From NCBI GenBank assembly GCA_965140775.1, contig OZ223471.1, forward strand, positions 3,100,001-3,164,000: a stretch of DNA of 64,000 nucleotides, in the 5' to 3' direction. Under the pieces are notes generated by a model that saw only the letters and a list, made by a program, of their open reading frames with translations, was not told the DNA's origin and did no database searches. The number at the start of each line of letters is the position of its first letter. Within the stretch, counting starts at the first letter, position 1. This document shows positions 51,851 to 61,472 of the stretch, in pieces. This stretch comes from UBA6244 sp965140775 (lineage in GTDB: Bacteria; Bacteroidota; Bacteroidia; Bacteroidales; F082). Both the position numbers and the translations under genes were made by a program.

Positions 51851-53875
51851 ATGTATTTTCAACATCCTGAATTTCTGTTTGGACTCTTTGCTTTGCTCAT
51901 TCCGGTGATTATTCACCTGTTCAATTTCAGGCGGCATAAGAAAATCATGTTCAGTAATGTGGCGCTGCTCAGGCAGGTGACCCTGGAATCGAAAAAACAA
52001 CGCAACCTGCTTCATCTCATCGTGCTGGCGTTGCGCATGCTGGCCATTTTGCTGCTGGTGCTGGGTTTGGCCAAACCGGTGTTTCATGCTTCCGACATCA
52101 AAAATACACCGCGCGATGGCGAAAAGGTTATTTACATCGACAACTCCTTCAGTATGATTTCCGAGGGCAATCGCGGAAGGCTGTTCAACAATGCCATTCA
52201 CGACGCCCAACAACTGGTGACAGCTGCGCAGCAAGACCAACGTTTTATTATTCGTGACAACGAGTCGCAGGGACATGCACTAAAAAGCCTGAACCGTGAT
52301 GAATCGCTTCTCAAACTCAGCCAAATCCAAGTTTCGCCGTCCACCCTGCTGCTTTCCAATCTGGTGATGCCCTTAACCCAGGAGGAAAAAGGCTTGAAAC
52401 AGGTCATGATTTTTTCTGACTTTCAAAAGAATACAGCTGATTTAATCAAACTTCCTGCCGACAGCAACCTGAGCTATTATTTCTTTCCTTTACAAAGTAT
52501 CCGTTACAACAACCTCACCGTTGACAGTATTTGGTTTACCGATCCGCTGTTAATTCCCGGAAGAAGCAGTACCTGCCGCGTTCGCATCACCAATTTGGCC
52601 GGTACCAACTACGAAAAAGTTCCGGTGATGCTCACCATCAATGGACAACAAAAGGCCGTTGCCGGAGTTGACTTGCCTGCCAACAGTTCCATAGATATCA
52701 GCATGAGCTATACCCCTGAAAAGGCGGGTTGGCAATATGGTCAGGTTAAAATAGAAGACTATCCCGTCACCTTCGACGATGAGCTGTTTTTTACCATCCA
52801 CGTGGTTCCGTACATCAGCATTTTGTCCATTAGCGACAACGGAATCTCGCCCATGCTGACCAATTTGTTCAACAGCGACAGTCTTTTTTCATTTTACGAA
52901 CAATCAGCCCGCGCCATCAACTACAACCAACTCAATCAGTTTAACCTCATTATTCTGAACAGTTTGTCAGAAATTACCACCGGACTCCAGGAGCAGCTTT
53001 TGCTCTACCTGAACCGGGGGGGCCATGTGTTGCTGATATCGGCCAACAACCGCGCCGAGGAAGCACTCCTTCGCCAAACGGGCAGCGGCACCATCACCCT
53101 GATCGACACAGCCTCTACCCGCGTTTCCGGCATTAAATTAAGTCATCCGCTATTCAAAAACAGCATAGCCAAAATTCCTGATAATGCCGATTTACCCACG
53201 ATTCGACAACATACCCGATACCTGTTTCCCACCAACTCGGGAGTAGAAACACTGGTAACCCTGCTCAATGGCGATGAGCTCCTGTCGCGAAAAAAAGTAG
53301 GGTTGGGTCAGTTATACCTGTTGTCGTCGGGCATCGATAAAACCCGTGGCAATTTGTCAACCAACCTGCTGTTTGTGCCAATTATGGCAGGCCTGGCATC
53401 CCTTTCGGGAAATCAGGAACCTGCCTACTACGTTATTGGTCGCGACGACCAAATGCGGGTAAAAATGGGCGGGGTGCTGCAGGGAGATCAACCTGTTACC
53501 CTGCATCAGGTGGGAGATGAAAACATGTTGATCCCCGAACAGCAAGTTCAGAACAATGAACTCCGGCTTTCCATGCACGACCAAATCCAGACTTCCGGAT
53601 ATTACAACCTGATGCATGGCGACAGCTTGCTTTGGGCCATGGCATTCAACTACAGCCGAAACGAATCGGACCTGAGTTGCTACACGCCGGAACAAATCGA
53701 CAGCCTGTGCCAAACAGCCGGTCTGCCCGACTTTCAGATTGTGGAACTCTCCGATGCAGGTTTTCCGGAAGTTATCAACGCTTTGCACAAAGATCGTCCC
53801 ATTTGGAAGCTATTTATTATCTTCGCACTTTTAGCTTTGATGGCCGAAGGTGTATTGCTGAGGTGGAGAAAATAA
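51851..53875 (+). CDS. BatA-domain membrane protein
   Basis: A 674-residue protein. The N-terminus (MYFQHPEFLFGLFALLIPVI, IHLFNFRRHKKIMFSNVALL) and the second membrane segment (LRMLAILLLVLGLAKPVF) are the BatA N-terminal domain of Bacteroidota aerotolerance-type proteins. A von Willebrand-like part (YIDNSFSMISEGNRGRLFNN, with a DxSxS-like metal site), a beta-sandwich (300-340), a glutamine-amidotransferase-like region (LLYLNRGGHVLLISANNRAE) and a C-terminal membrane segment (LFIIFALLALMAEGVLLRWR) follow. The family is common but its exact role is unclear; an envelope-related function is likely. It ends 98 bp before the topoisomerase gene in the same direction. Confidence 0.85.
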   Translation: MYFQHPEFLFGLFALLIPVIIHLFNFRRHKKIMFSNVALLRQVTLESKKQRNLLHLIVLALRMLAILLLVLGLAKPVFHASDIKNTPRDGEKVIYIDNSFSMISEGNRGRLFNNAIHDAQQLVTAAQQDQRFIIRDNESQGHALKSLNRDESLLKLSQIQVSPSTLLLSNLVMPLTQEEKGLKQVMIFSDFQKNTADLIKLPADSNLSYYFFPLQSIRYNNLTVDSIWFTDPLLIPGRSSTCRVRITNLAGTNYEKVPVMLTINGQQKAVAGVDLPANSSIDISMSYTPEKAGWQYGQVKIEDYPVTFDDELFFTIHVVPYISILSISDNGISPMLTNLFNSDSLFSFYEQSARAINYNQLNQFNLIILNSLSEITTGLQEQLLLYLNRGGHVLLISANNRAEEALLRQTGSGTITLIDTASTRVSGIKLSHPLFKNSIAKIPDNADLPTIRQHTRYLFPTNSGVETLVTLLNGDELLSRKKVGLGQLYLLSSGIDKTRGNLSTNLLFVPIMAGLASLSGNQEPAYYVIGRDDQMRVKMGGVLQGDQPVTLHQVGDENMLIPEQQVQNNELRLSMHDQIQTSGYYNLMHGDSLLWAMAFNYSRNESDLSCYTPEQIDSLCQTAGLPDFQIVELSDAGFPEVINALHKDRPIWKLFIIFALLALMAEGVLLRWRK

Positions 53876-53972
53876 CATGAACCAGCTACTTGTAAGGAGT
53901 AAAAACCGAAAGAGGTGACAAGCCATCAGAACATAACCAAATACGTGTTGAATTGTAAAGGACAAAAAGTCG

Positions 53973-56783
53973 ATGAATGAGATAGAAGAACCCAGAGAAG
54001 AGGAAAACGCCAACCAACCCTTGAAGGAAGAGGGGCATCGTACCACGCATTTGAAGGGGATGTACGAAAACTGGTTTTTGGACTATGCCTCCTATGTGAT
54101 TCTGGAGCGCGCAGTACCTGAAATTGACGACGGACTGAAACCTGTTCAGCGGCGCATTCTCCATGCCATGAACCGGTTGGACGACGGACGATACAACAAG
54201 GTGGCCAACATCATTGGACATACCATGCAGTTTCACCCCCACGGAGATGCCTCCATTGGCGATGCATTGGTGCAATTGGGTCAAAAAGAGCTGCTTATCG
54301 ACATGCAGGGAAACTGGGGTAACACCTTCACAGGCGATTCGGCTGCGGCACCCCGATACATTGAAGCACGGCTTTCGAAATTTGCCAAAGAGGTGGTTTT
54401 CAATCCTAAAACCACCAACTGGAAGCCCTCCTACGATGGTCGCAACAAAGAACCCTATTCGCTTCCCGTAAAATTTCCGCTGTTGCTGGCACAAGGCGTG
54501 GAAGGAATTGCCGTGGGTCTGGCATCTAAAATTTTGCCCCACAACTTCAACGAACTCATCGATGCCTCCATTGCCCATTTGCAGGGAAAAGACTTTGAAA
54601 TATTACCCGACTTCCTGACGGGTGGATTGGCCGATTTTTCCAAATACAACGAAGGATTGCGCGGAGGAAAAGTGAGAGTGAGGGCGCGCATCAGTCAGAT
54701 GGACAAGAAAACACTGGTAATTAGCGAAATACCCTTTTCTACCAATACCACTTCTCTAATCGATTCCATCGTTTCGGCCAACGACAAGGGCAAAATAAAG
54801 ATTAGAAAAATAGACGACAATACGGCTGAAAACGTTGAAATTCTCATTCATCTGGCCAGCAATGTGTCGCCCGATCAAACCATCGATGCCCTTTATGCCT
54901 TCACCAATTGTGAGATATCCATCTCCCCCAACAATTGCGTGATTGAAAACGGAAAACCCGTTTTTATGAGCGTTAACGACATCCTGATCAACAACACCGA
55001 CCACACCGTCAGGTTGCTGAAAATGGAATTGGAGATACGTCTCAATGAATTGGAAGATCAATGGCACAATGCTTCGCTGGAGAAAATATTTATTGAAAAC
55101 CGGCTCTATCTTGACATCGAACAATGCGAAACCTGGGAAAGCGTGCTCACCACCATCGACAAAGGGCTCGACCCATGGAAGGCCAAACTCAGACGTCCGG
55201 TGGTTGAAGACGATTTGGTGAGACTCACAGAAATCAAAATTAAACGTATTTCCAAATACAATGGCTTTAAGGCAGAAGAGCAGATTCTGAACCTTGAAAG
55301 TGAAATGGAAGAGGTGAAAAATCACCTGGAAAATTTGATCGACTATGCCGTCAACTACTTCAAGCAAATCAAGAAGAAATATGGCAAAGGTCGCGAACGA
55401 AAAACAGAAATCAGAAATTTCGACACCATCAACGCCAGCAATGTAGCTGTGGCCAACGAAAAACTATATGTAGATCGTGAAGGGGGTTTTGTGGGTACTT
55501 CTTTGAAGAAAGATGAATTTGTTACCGACTGCTCCGACATCGATGACATGATTGTTTTCCGTGAAAACGGAACCTTCATCGTTAGCAAAGTGGCGCCAAA
55601 AGTGTTTGTAGGTCAAGGAATTATCCATGTGGATGTGTTTAAGAAAAACGACGACCGAACCATTTACAACATGGTGTACCGCGATGGAAAATTGGGCAAT
55701 TACTACGTGAAACGATTTGCCGTAGTGGGCGTTACCCGCGACAAAGAATACGATCTCACCACCGGAAAGGAAGGCTCGAAGGTGATTTATTTTACGGCCA
55801 ATCCCAATGGCGAAGCCGAAATTGTGAAGGTTTCGCTGCGTCCACGTGCCAAACTAAAAAAACTACATTTCGACTTCGATTTCAGCGAACTGGCCATCAA
55901 GGGTCGGGGGTCGCGTGGCAATTTAATTACCAAAAATGCCGTAAAAACCATTACCCAGCGCGAAGAGGGTGTTTCAACATTGGGCGCACTTAATATTTGG
56001 TACGACGATACTGTACGCCGACTGAACAGTGACGAAAGAGGAGAATTTATTGGCGATTTTACAGGCGACGACAAAATTCTGGTGATCCTGTCAACGGGTG
56101 AGTTTAAACTAACGGGCTACGACCTCAACACCCACTTCGACGACGAAATGGTTTCTCTCTCAAAATACGATCCCGACACCATTATTTCTGCTGTATATTA
56201 CGACGGAGAACAGGGAAAATATTACGTAAAACGTTTTCAGGTTCCCGACAGCAGCGCACTGAATAAAAACTACCTCTTTATCAGCGAGGGCAAAGGCTCC
56301 AAACTGGTGAAGTTTTCATTCGACTACCTTCCCCGCCTGTCGTTTGAAGTGAAAAAAGAAAACAGCGACACATTTGAAGGGGAAGTGGTATTGCTGGCAG
56401 AGTTTATTGGGGTAAAGAGTTTTAAAGCCAAGGGCAAACGGCTCTCCAACGATAAACTTAAATCCATTAAACTCATCGATCCCTTGCCATATACACCACC
56501 GGAACAAGAAGGTGAACGTGAAGAGGAAGAGGAAGTAACCGACAGCCCTGAACCGGAAATGGAAGATACGGAACAGGAAGAAGAAGAAACCACTGAAAAG
56601 GCCGGTACCATTGAAAAAGCTATTGTAGTGGAGTTGGAACTACCCGAAATAAAAGAGGAACAGCCAAAAGAAACACCTCTCAATTCGCCACAACCACCTC
56701 CACCGGTGCCCAAGCCCAAACCGCCGTTGCCGGGAAAGAAAAAGCCCGATGACCAACCACCGCAGTTGGAATTGGAATTTTAA
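53973..56783 (+). CDS. parC: DNA topoisomerase IV subunit A
   Basis: A 936-residue protein. The breakage-reunion domain is complete: YASYVILERAVPEIDDGLKP, the QFHPHGDASIGDALVQLGQK segment, and the catalytic tyrosine Y129 in AAAPRYIEARLSKFA. Then the tower and coiled-coil parts, and a C-terminal pinwheel-like domain with repeated blades (VYRDGKLGNYYVKRFAVVGV, VYYDGEQGKYYVKRFQVPDS). There is no GyrA box of the QGRGGRG type, which argues for topoisomerase IV rather than gyrase. The last 110 residues are an acidic, then proline-rich tail (EEEEVTDSPEPEMEDTEQEE, PPPPVPKPKPPLPGKKKPDD), of a kind seen in Bacteroidota. The partner subunit (parE) is not next to it. Confidence 0.93.
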   Translation: MNEIEEPREEENANQPLKEEGHRTTHLKGMYENWFLDYASYVILERAVPEIDDGLKPVQRRILHAMNRLDDGRYNKVANIIGHTMQFHPHGDASIGDALVQLGQKELLIDMQGNWGNTFTGDSAAAPRYIEARLSKFAKEVVFNPKTTNWKPSYDGRNKEPYSLPVKFPLLLAQGVEGIAVGLASKILPHNFNELIDASIAHLQGKDFEILPDFLTGGLADFSKYNEGLRGGKVRVRARISQMDKKTLVISEIPFSTNTTSLIDSIVSANDKGKIKIRKIDDNTAENVEILIHLASNVSPDQTIDALYAFTNCEISISPNNCVIENGKPVFMSVNDILINNTDHTVRLLKMELEIRLNELEDQWHNASLEKIFIENRLYLDIEQCETWESVLTTIDKGLDPWKAKLRRPVVEDDLVRLTEIKIKRISKYNGFKAEEQILNLESEMEEVKNHLENLIDYAVNYFKQIKKKYGKGRERKTEIRNFDTINASNVAVANEKLYVDREGGFVGTSLKKDEFVTDCSDIDDMIVFRENGTFIVSKVAPKVFVGQGIIHVDVFKKNDDRTIYNMVYRDGKLGNYYVKRFAVVGVTRDKEYDLTTGKEGSKVIYFTANPNGEAEIVKVSLRPRAKLKKLHFDFDFSELAIKGRGSRGNLITKNAVKTITQREEGVSTLGALNIWYDDTVRRLNSDERGEFIGDFTGDDKILVILSTGEFKLTGYDLNTHFDDEMVSLSKYDPDTIISAVYYDGEQGKYYVKRFQVPDSSALNKNYLFISEGKGSKLVKFSFDYLPRLSFEVKKENSDTFEGEVVLLAEFIGVKSFKAKGKRLSNDKLKSIKLIDPLPYTPPEQEGEREEEEEVTDSPEPEMEDTEQEEEETTEKAGTIEKAIVVELELPEIKEEQPKETPLNSPQPPPPVPKPKPPLPGKKKPDDQPPQLELEF

Positions 56784-57461
56784 TTATGAGTACACTGCGA
56801 AACGTCGTTCATGCATGAAATGGCGGTTAAAATCGCTTCGACAAAAATTTTCTCTCCGGTATAGAAGATTTAAAATATTGATAAACTATACTTTGTACAA
56901 GAAAACCTCAGCGGAACTTTACGAAAAACTCCGTGGGCTTTCCGGTTAGAATCTTGGTTTGGTACTTTTTGGAGCGGATTCAATTTTCATCCTGATCTTC
57001 GGGTTCAAATTTTCAAATCTTTGAATCCACAGATATTTGAAACTTCCTAAATTCAGATGGTGCAACAAATAATGCGACCCCGTCGGGGTCCTCCCCGCTT
57101 CAAGCGTCCACGCTTGAAGATAGCATTAAAAAAAACAACCATATGGCCCAATGGTGCAGCGCACCTTAACCTCCCACGCTTCAAGCGTCCACGCTTGAAG
57201 ATAACATCAAAAAATAAAACCAAATGGCCCTATGGTGCAGCGCACCGTAATCTTTGTAAAAACATAAGCGACTCACCCAAAGGTGCAGCGCACCGTAACC
57301 TCCCCACACCTCCCCGCTTCAAGCGTCCACGCTTGAAGACAACATCAAAAACAAGCTTAACGATCAATACATTTTCACTGACACCACCGACCTGTCAGTG
57401 TATAAAAACCCAAGCGGCACGAAAAATAATCAGGTTTATTTCAAACCAAATCTAAAATTCC
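56784..57461. repeat. Intergenic region with three palindrome families (no gene)
   Basis: 56784-57050 has no credible gene. From 57070 on there are: a GACCCC-GTC-GGGGTC hairpin (57076-57090), REP palindromes at 57098, 57179 and 57317, and three copies of the 13-base palindrome GGTGCAGCGCACC (57153, 57235 and 57282 region), each followed by GTAA or TTAA. Confidence 0.7.
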
Positions 57462-57469
57462 TAACTTTG
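57462..57469 (+). promoter_or_regulatory. Promoter -7 box of the secreted protein gene
   Basis: TAACTTTG is an exact TAnnTTTG, 22 bp before the start codon; a TTTC lies at the -33 position. Confidence 0.55.
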
Positions 57470-57491
57470 TCATCTAACTTCTTGAGTTGAG

Positions 57492-58559
57492 ATGATGAAG
57501 CCTGCTAAAAAAACCCCTCGAAACCCAAACATCCAAATGGTTCTCATCTGGTTTAGTTTGGTTGTACTACCACCGCTAAACACGCATGGAACCACCACAG
57601 TTACCGATACCATTCCTCCACCACCACCCGATTTTCCCGCAACCATTTCGGGACTTGATGAGCTATGCCAGGGCACAACAGCCCAATATTTCGCCGACAT
57701 TCCCATCGACTGCCAAACACAATGGCTGGTGGACGGAGTAGTGCAAACATCGGCATCCGACACACTTGAAATGCAATGGACAACTCCCGGAATCCATATG
57801 CTGGAACTGGAAGCCGTGTGCGACACATTGACCACCTCACTCGACACCCTTCAGGTAACTGTAATCCCCATACCGCAACAACCCTCACCCATCATGGGCA
57901 ACTCCGAAGTTTGTTTGTTTGCCCCGGAAGTGTACACCACCCAAACAGGCGATGGAGAAACCTGTCAATGGTTCATCGACGGAGAATTGCAGTCCACCAT
58001 GATCAATGTTATTTCGTATATGTGGAATACCACCGGAAACCATTTGATAGAAGTGCTTGCCACCAATACCTGCGGCACAAGCGACGCCGCCTCCCTGCCT
58101 GTGGGTGTGTTCGAAATGCCAAGTGTTGATTTAGGTAACGACACCACCATCCTCGAAGGACAAGTGCTGGTATTGGACGCCGGCAATCCCGGATGCAACT
58201 ACCTTTGGTCAACGGGAGCGACCACCCAAACCATTACGGTTACCCAATCGGGCTTGTACGAAGTACAAGTGAGCAATGGTTGTGGGGAAGTTTCTGATGA
58301 AATTCATGTGATGGTGATTGTCGGACAGGATGAAATCAAGGGTCAAGAGGATCTGGTCATCAAAATATCGGGCAGACATTGTGAGATTAGCATTGACCGG
58401 GATGCCATAAAGCTTGTTCGGGTTTTTGATGGTTCAGGCATTCTGATCACTGAAACGATCCGCCAAGGGGTGACACTCCCTCATGCGGGTGTTTTTATTC
58501 TGCAACTTACGACTACTGATGGAAGGCTTTTTTCGCGAAAGCTGGCAATTACTGAGTAG
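57492..58559 (+). CDS. Secreted protein with PKD/Ig-like modules and a sorting-tail-like C-terminus
   Basis: A 355-residue protein. The N-terminal membrane-like stretch (MVLIWFSLVVLPPLNTHGTT) acts as a signal. Three Ig/PKD-like modules follow, each with the SGLDELCQGTTAQYF or GNSEVCLFAPEVYTTQ opening, a central W or cysteine and a repeated GDTLT-type turn. A stretch LGNDTTILEGQVLVLDAGNP and then NYLWSTGATTQTITVTQSGL matches the common 'gliding-motility C-terminal-like' Ig modules. The last 70 residues (VRVFDGSGILITETIRQGVT, AGVFILQLTTTDGRLFSRKL) resemble a type IX secretion type A sorting domain. It is probably exported to the surface. It faces the NlpC/P60 gene, which is convergent and 21 bp away. 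Confidence 0.72.
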   Translation: MMKPAKKTPRNPNIQMVLIWFSLVVLPPLNTHGTTTVTDTIPPPPPDFPATISGLDELCQGTTAQYFADIPIDCQTQWLVDGVVQTSASDTLEMQWTTPGIHMLELEAVCDTLTTSLDTLQVTVIPIPQQPSPIMGNSEVCLFAPEVYTTQTGDGETCQWFIDGELQSTMINVISYMWNTTGNHLIEVLATNTCGTSDAASLPVGVFEMPSVDLGNDTTILEGQVLVLDAGNPGCNYLWSTGATTQTITVTQSGLYEVQVSNGCGEVSDEIHVMVIVGQDEIKGQEDLVIKISGRHCEISIDRDAIKLVRVFDGSGILITETIRQGVTLPHAGVFILQLTTTDGRLFSRKLAITE

Positions 58560-58580
58560 TCGGCACGAAAAAATTAGCTA

Positions 58581-59498
58581 TCAATCCTCCTGAAACAAAG
58601 GCAACGATTTCACAAACAAGACCTTATCCTTCCAGTACATATCGAAGCTCGAATGATTGCCGTCGATGCTTACACCTCCTGATACACAGTGGATAACTTT
58701 GATTTCATCGTGGTCGACCGAGTAAATAATGCCCGCATGCCGGGTGTGGTATTTACTTCCGGTGCCCGAACCAAAAAACACCAGATCGCCCACTTTGGCC
58801 TCAGCCAACGACTTATTTTCCCCATCGGTTTTACTTTGCAGATGCGCGTTGTGTGGCAATTCAACACCGATGTGTTGGTAGGCATATCGGGTAAACCCCG
58901 AACAATCGAAACCCGTTTCAGGCTTCTCGCCGGCATACTTGTAGCGAACCCCTTCCAACTGCCGGGCGAAATTCACCAACTCGTACCGGAGCGAATCAGA
59001 TTTGGATTGAAATAAATGAGGCAGGTGCTGTACCACGGGCTCCTCCTGAGGAAAATACTTTCGGTAAATATCGAGGGTGTCGCGGTAAACCCGCACGTAA
59101 TAGGCCAACGCTTTTTTGGTAGTAGAGGAGATTTGGGTTGCATCGTGGTTTGTCAACACATAGTTTTTCATGGAATGACGCACCTGATTATTAAAGTCCG
59201 CATAGGTTTCGGGCAACCGATCGGCATAACGAACAGCATTGGTCAAATGCGCATAGGCCGCTCGTCCGGAAAGGGAATCCTGCTGGTATTCATGCCAATG
59301 CACTTTGGAAATATAATATCCCGGCACCGCTGATTGGGGATACTTTCGCTGAAAACGGGCAGCCTTGTTAAGGCATTTTTCATAACGACCATTTTGAAAC
59401 AACTTAGCCAACCGCTGCTCCATCCTGTCATGATTTTGAGCAAGGGCAGCCTGTGTAAAAACCAGCAGTATAACAAGTAAGGGTATAGTTGAGCGCAT
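58581..59498 (-). CDS. NlpC/P60-family cell-wall peptidase
   Basis: A 305-residue protein with a signal peptide (LLVILLVFTQAALAQ). Residues 25-170 are helical and hold two to three TPR-like segments. The catalytic domain (175-300) has the family triad: C199 in TGFDCSGFTRYAYQHIGVEL, H254 in YHTRHAGIIYSVDHDEIKVI and a third polar residue, H270, in VIHCVSGGVS. The fold cleaves gamma-D-glutamyl-diamino acid bonds in peptidoglycan stem peptides. It probably works in the periplasm. The gene ends 21 bp from the convergent secreted protein gene. Upstream lies the REP/RAYT block. Confidence 0.88.
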   Translation of the reverse strand: MRSTIPLLVILLVFTQAALAQNHDRMEQRLAKLFQNGRYEKCLNKAARFQRKYPQSAVPGYYISKVHWHEYQQDSLSGRAAYAHLTNAVRYADRLPETYADFNNQVRHSMKNYVLTNHDATQISSTTKKALAYYVRVYRDTLDIYRKYFPQEEPVVQHLPHLFQSKSDSLRYELVNFARQLEGVRYKYAGEKPETGFDCSGFTRYAYQHIGVELPHNAHLQSKTDGENKSLAEAKVGDLVFFGSGTGSKYHTRHAGIIYSVDHDEIKVIHCVSGGVSIDGNHSSFDMYWKDKVLFVKSLPLFQED

Positions 59499-59583
59499 GG
59501 CAAATAAACGGAAGCAAAGCAGGTTTATTTTCCTGACCGCCGGTAGTTTAAAAATAAATCTTGCCGACTGCCCCGCTTCAAGC

Positions 59584-59621
59584 GTGATTCAATATCTCAC
59601 TCAAGCAATTTTGGAATAATC
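59584..59621. repeat. 38-bp direct repeat, left copy
   Basis: GTGATTCAATATCTCACTC and the next 19 bases are identical to 61460-61497, where they form the last eight codons or so of the 479-residue protein gene plus 13 bp beyond its stop. Half a REP (CGCTTCAAGCG) adjoins the left side. The two copies bracket the RAYT gene and its array. Confidence 0.85.
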
Positions 59622-59630
59622 CCCCCCCCG

Positions 59631-60771
59631 CTTCAAGCGTCCACGCTTGAAGTTACCAGCACCCCCCCCTCCGCTTCAAGCGTCCACGCTTGAGGTTACT
59701 ATCAACCCTCGCTTTCGTGTCCACGTGTGAAGAAAACATCAAAAATCAAACGTAACCAACGGCCCATTTTCATTGCCACTTGAATAATAGTATTCATCCG
59801 GTTTGGAAACAAATCCCGCTCCAACCGGATCCCCCCCTCCCTCCGCTTCAAGCGTCCACGCTTGAAGTTACCATCAACCCTCGCTTTACGTGTCCAGGCT
59901 TGAAGAAAACATCAAAAATCAAACGTAACCAACGGCCCATTTTCATTGCCACTTGAATAATAGTATTCATCCGGTTTGGAAACAAATCCCGCTCCAACCG
60001 GATCCCCCCTCCCTCCGCTTCAAGCGTCCACGCTTGAAGTTACCATCAACCCTCGCTTTACGTGTCCAGGCTTGAAGAAAACATCAAAAATCAAACGTAA
60101 CCAACGGCCCATTTTCATTGGCACTTGAATAATAGTATTCATCCGGTTTGGAAACAAATCCCGCTCCAACCGGATCCCCCCTCCCTCCGCTTCAAGCGTC
60201 CACGCTTGAAGTTACCATCAACCCTCGCTTTACGTGTCCACGCGTGAAGAAAACATCAAAAATCAAACGTAACCAACGGCCCATTTTCATTGCCACTTGA
60301 ATAATAGTATTCATCCGGTTTGGAAACAAATCCCGCTGCAACCGAATCCCCCCTCCCTCCGCTTCAAGCGTCCACGCTTGAAGTTACCATCAACCCTCGC
60401 TTTACGTGTCCACGCGTGAAGAAAACATCAAAAATCAAACGTAACCAACGGCCCATTTTCATTGCCACTTGAATAATAGTATTCATCCGGTTTGGAAACA
60501 AATCCCGCTGCAACCGAATCCCCCCTCCCTCCGCTTCAAGCGTCCACGCTTGAAGTTACCATCAACCCTCGCTTTACGTGTCCAGGCTTGAAGAAAACAT
60601 CAAAAATCAAACGTAACCAACGGCCCATTTTCATTGGCACTTGAATAATAGTATTCATCCGGTTTGGAAACAAATCCCGCTGCAACCGAATCCCCCCTCC
60701 CTCCGCTTCAAGCGTCCACGCTTGAAGTTACCATCAACCCTCGCTTTAAGTGTCCATGCTTGAAGAAAACA
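59631..60771. repeat. 172-bp tandem array of REP palindrome plus RAYT 3' end
   Basis: REP palindromes (arms CTTCAAGCG and CGCTTGAAG, loop TCCA) lie at 59846, 60018, 60190, 60362, 60534 and 60706, exactly 172 bp apart, with two more at 59631 and 59674. Each unit continues with TTACCATCAACCCTCGCTTT, a weaker palindrome half (GTGTCCAGGCTTGAAG), AAAACATCAAAAATCAAACG, and then a copy of the last 90 bp or so of the transposase gene (reverse strand; e.g. GGCCCATTTTCATTGCCACT). Six such partial 3' ends precede the true gene end at 60772. Units differ by only a few bases, at shared sites. Confidence 0.9.
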
Positions 60772-61299
60772 TCAAAAATCAAACGTAACCAACGGCCCAT
60801 TTTCATTGGCACTTGAATAATAGTATTCATCCGGTTTGGAAACAAATCCCGCTGCAACCGGATTATTATGAATATAAGTTGCCTTTTGATCAATCAAATA
60901 ATTGCTATCTAGTAATGTGGGCGAATTATGGTTTTGCCATACCTGAAAATGCTTATTTAATGGGTTCAATCTGCCTGCATTTTTAAAAGCCTCCAACATC
61001 CATTCCTTTCGACTTTCTTTTGGGTTATCCCGAATCAATTTGACCAATTCTTTTGAAGTAAAGGTTTTAAAATCACGCAGAATATCGCTCAGGGGAACCT
61101 TGTTACCACGACAAATCATGTGAATATGGTTGGTCATGATAACATATTCAAATATCTCCAATCCTTTCTGTTCCTGACAATATTTTAGGTTGTCCACAAC
61201 AAAATCAAAGTAGATTTTTCGTGTAAAAATATCAATCCAATTAACAACGGTCATCGTTACAAAAAATAACCCATTGGGAATATTGGCGGTTTTTGACAT
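60772..61299 (-). CDS. REP-associated tyrosine transposase (RAYT, Y1 transposase)
   Basis: A 175-residue protein of the IS200-like Y1 transposase family. The HUH motif is H58-I-H60 in YVIMTNHIHMICRG, and the likely catalytic tyrosine is Y142 in KATYIHNNPVAAGFV. Lacking a second ORF and having REP palindromes on both sides identifies it as a RAYT rather than a normal IS200 element. REPs on the plus strand lie downstream of its stop, and inverted ones (61393 and 61430) upstream of its start. A candidate -7 box (TAATTTTG, 61325-61332 on the minus strand) is present. Its 3' end has been copied six times into the tandem array. RAYTs are single-strand nickases thought to spread REPs. Confidence 0.92.
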   Translation of the reverse strand: MSKTANIPNGLFFVTMTVVNWIDIFTRKIYFDFVVDNLKYCQEQKGLEIFEYVIMTNHIHMICRGNKVPLSDILRDFKTFTSKELVKLIRDNPKESRKEWMLEAFKNAGRLNPLNKHFQVWQNHNSPTLLDSNYLIDQKATYIHNNPVAAGFVSKPDEYYYSSANENGPLVTFDF

Positions 61300-61324
61300 G
61301 GTATTTAGGTTAATGTCGGAAGGT

Positions 61325-61332
61325 CAAAATTA
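61325..61332 (-). promoter_or_regulatory. Candidate -7 box of the RAYT gene
   Basis: TAATTTTG on the minus strand matches TAnnTTTG, 25 bp before the start codon. No -33 box is evident at the usual spacing. Confidence 0.45.
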
Positions 61333-61392
61333 GTTAATAATCGGGAATAAATGCCAGGAAAGGGGATCTCGGTGAAACGTCAGGGCAAGGAA

Positions 61393-61451
61393 CTTCAAAC
61401 GTGGACGCTTGAAACTGAGGAAAGGAAAACTTCAAGCGTGGACGCTTGAAG
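61393..61451. repeat. Pair of REP palindromes in inverted orientation
   Basis: Two REPs, one imperfect (61393-61414) and one perfect (61430-61451), with loop TGGA instead of TCCA. So they are inverted relative to every REP on the other side of the RAYT gene, giving REP-RAYT-REP symmetry. Confidence 0.85.
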
Positions 61452-61472
61452 CATCCAGAGTGATTCAATATC

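Noticed and set aside
56749..56949. 66-residue open frame after the topoisomerase gene
   Set aside because: It starts inside the end of the topoisomerase gene in another frame and shows no motifs.
59846..60727. Regular 172-bp spacing of a palindrome, as in a CRISPR array
   Set aside because: The sequences between the palindromes are copies of each other and contain the 3' end of a transposase gene. There are no unique spacers and no cas genes.
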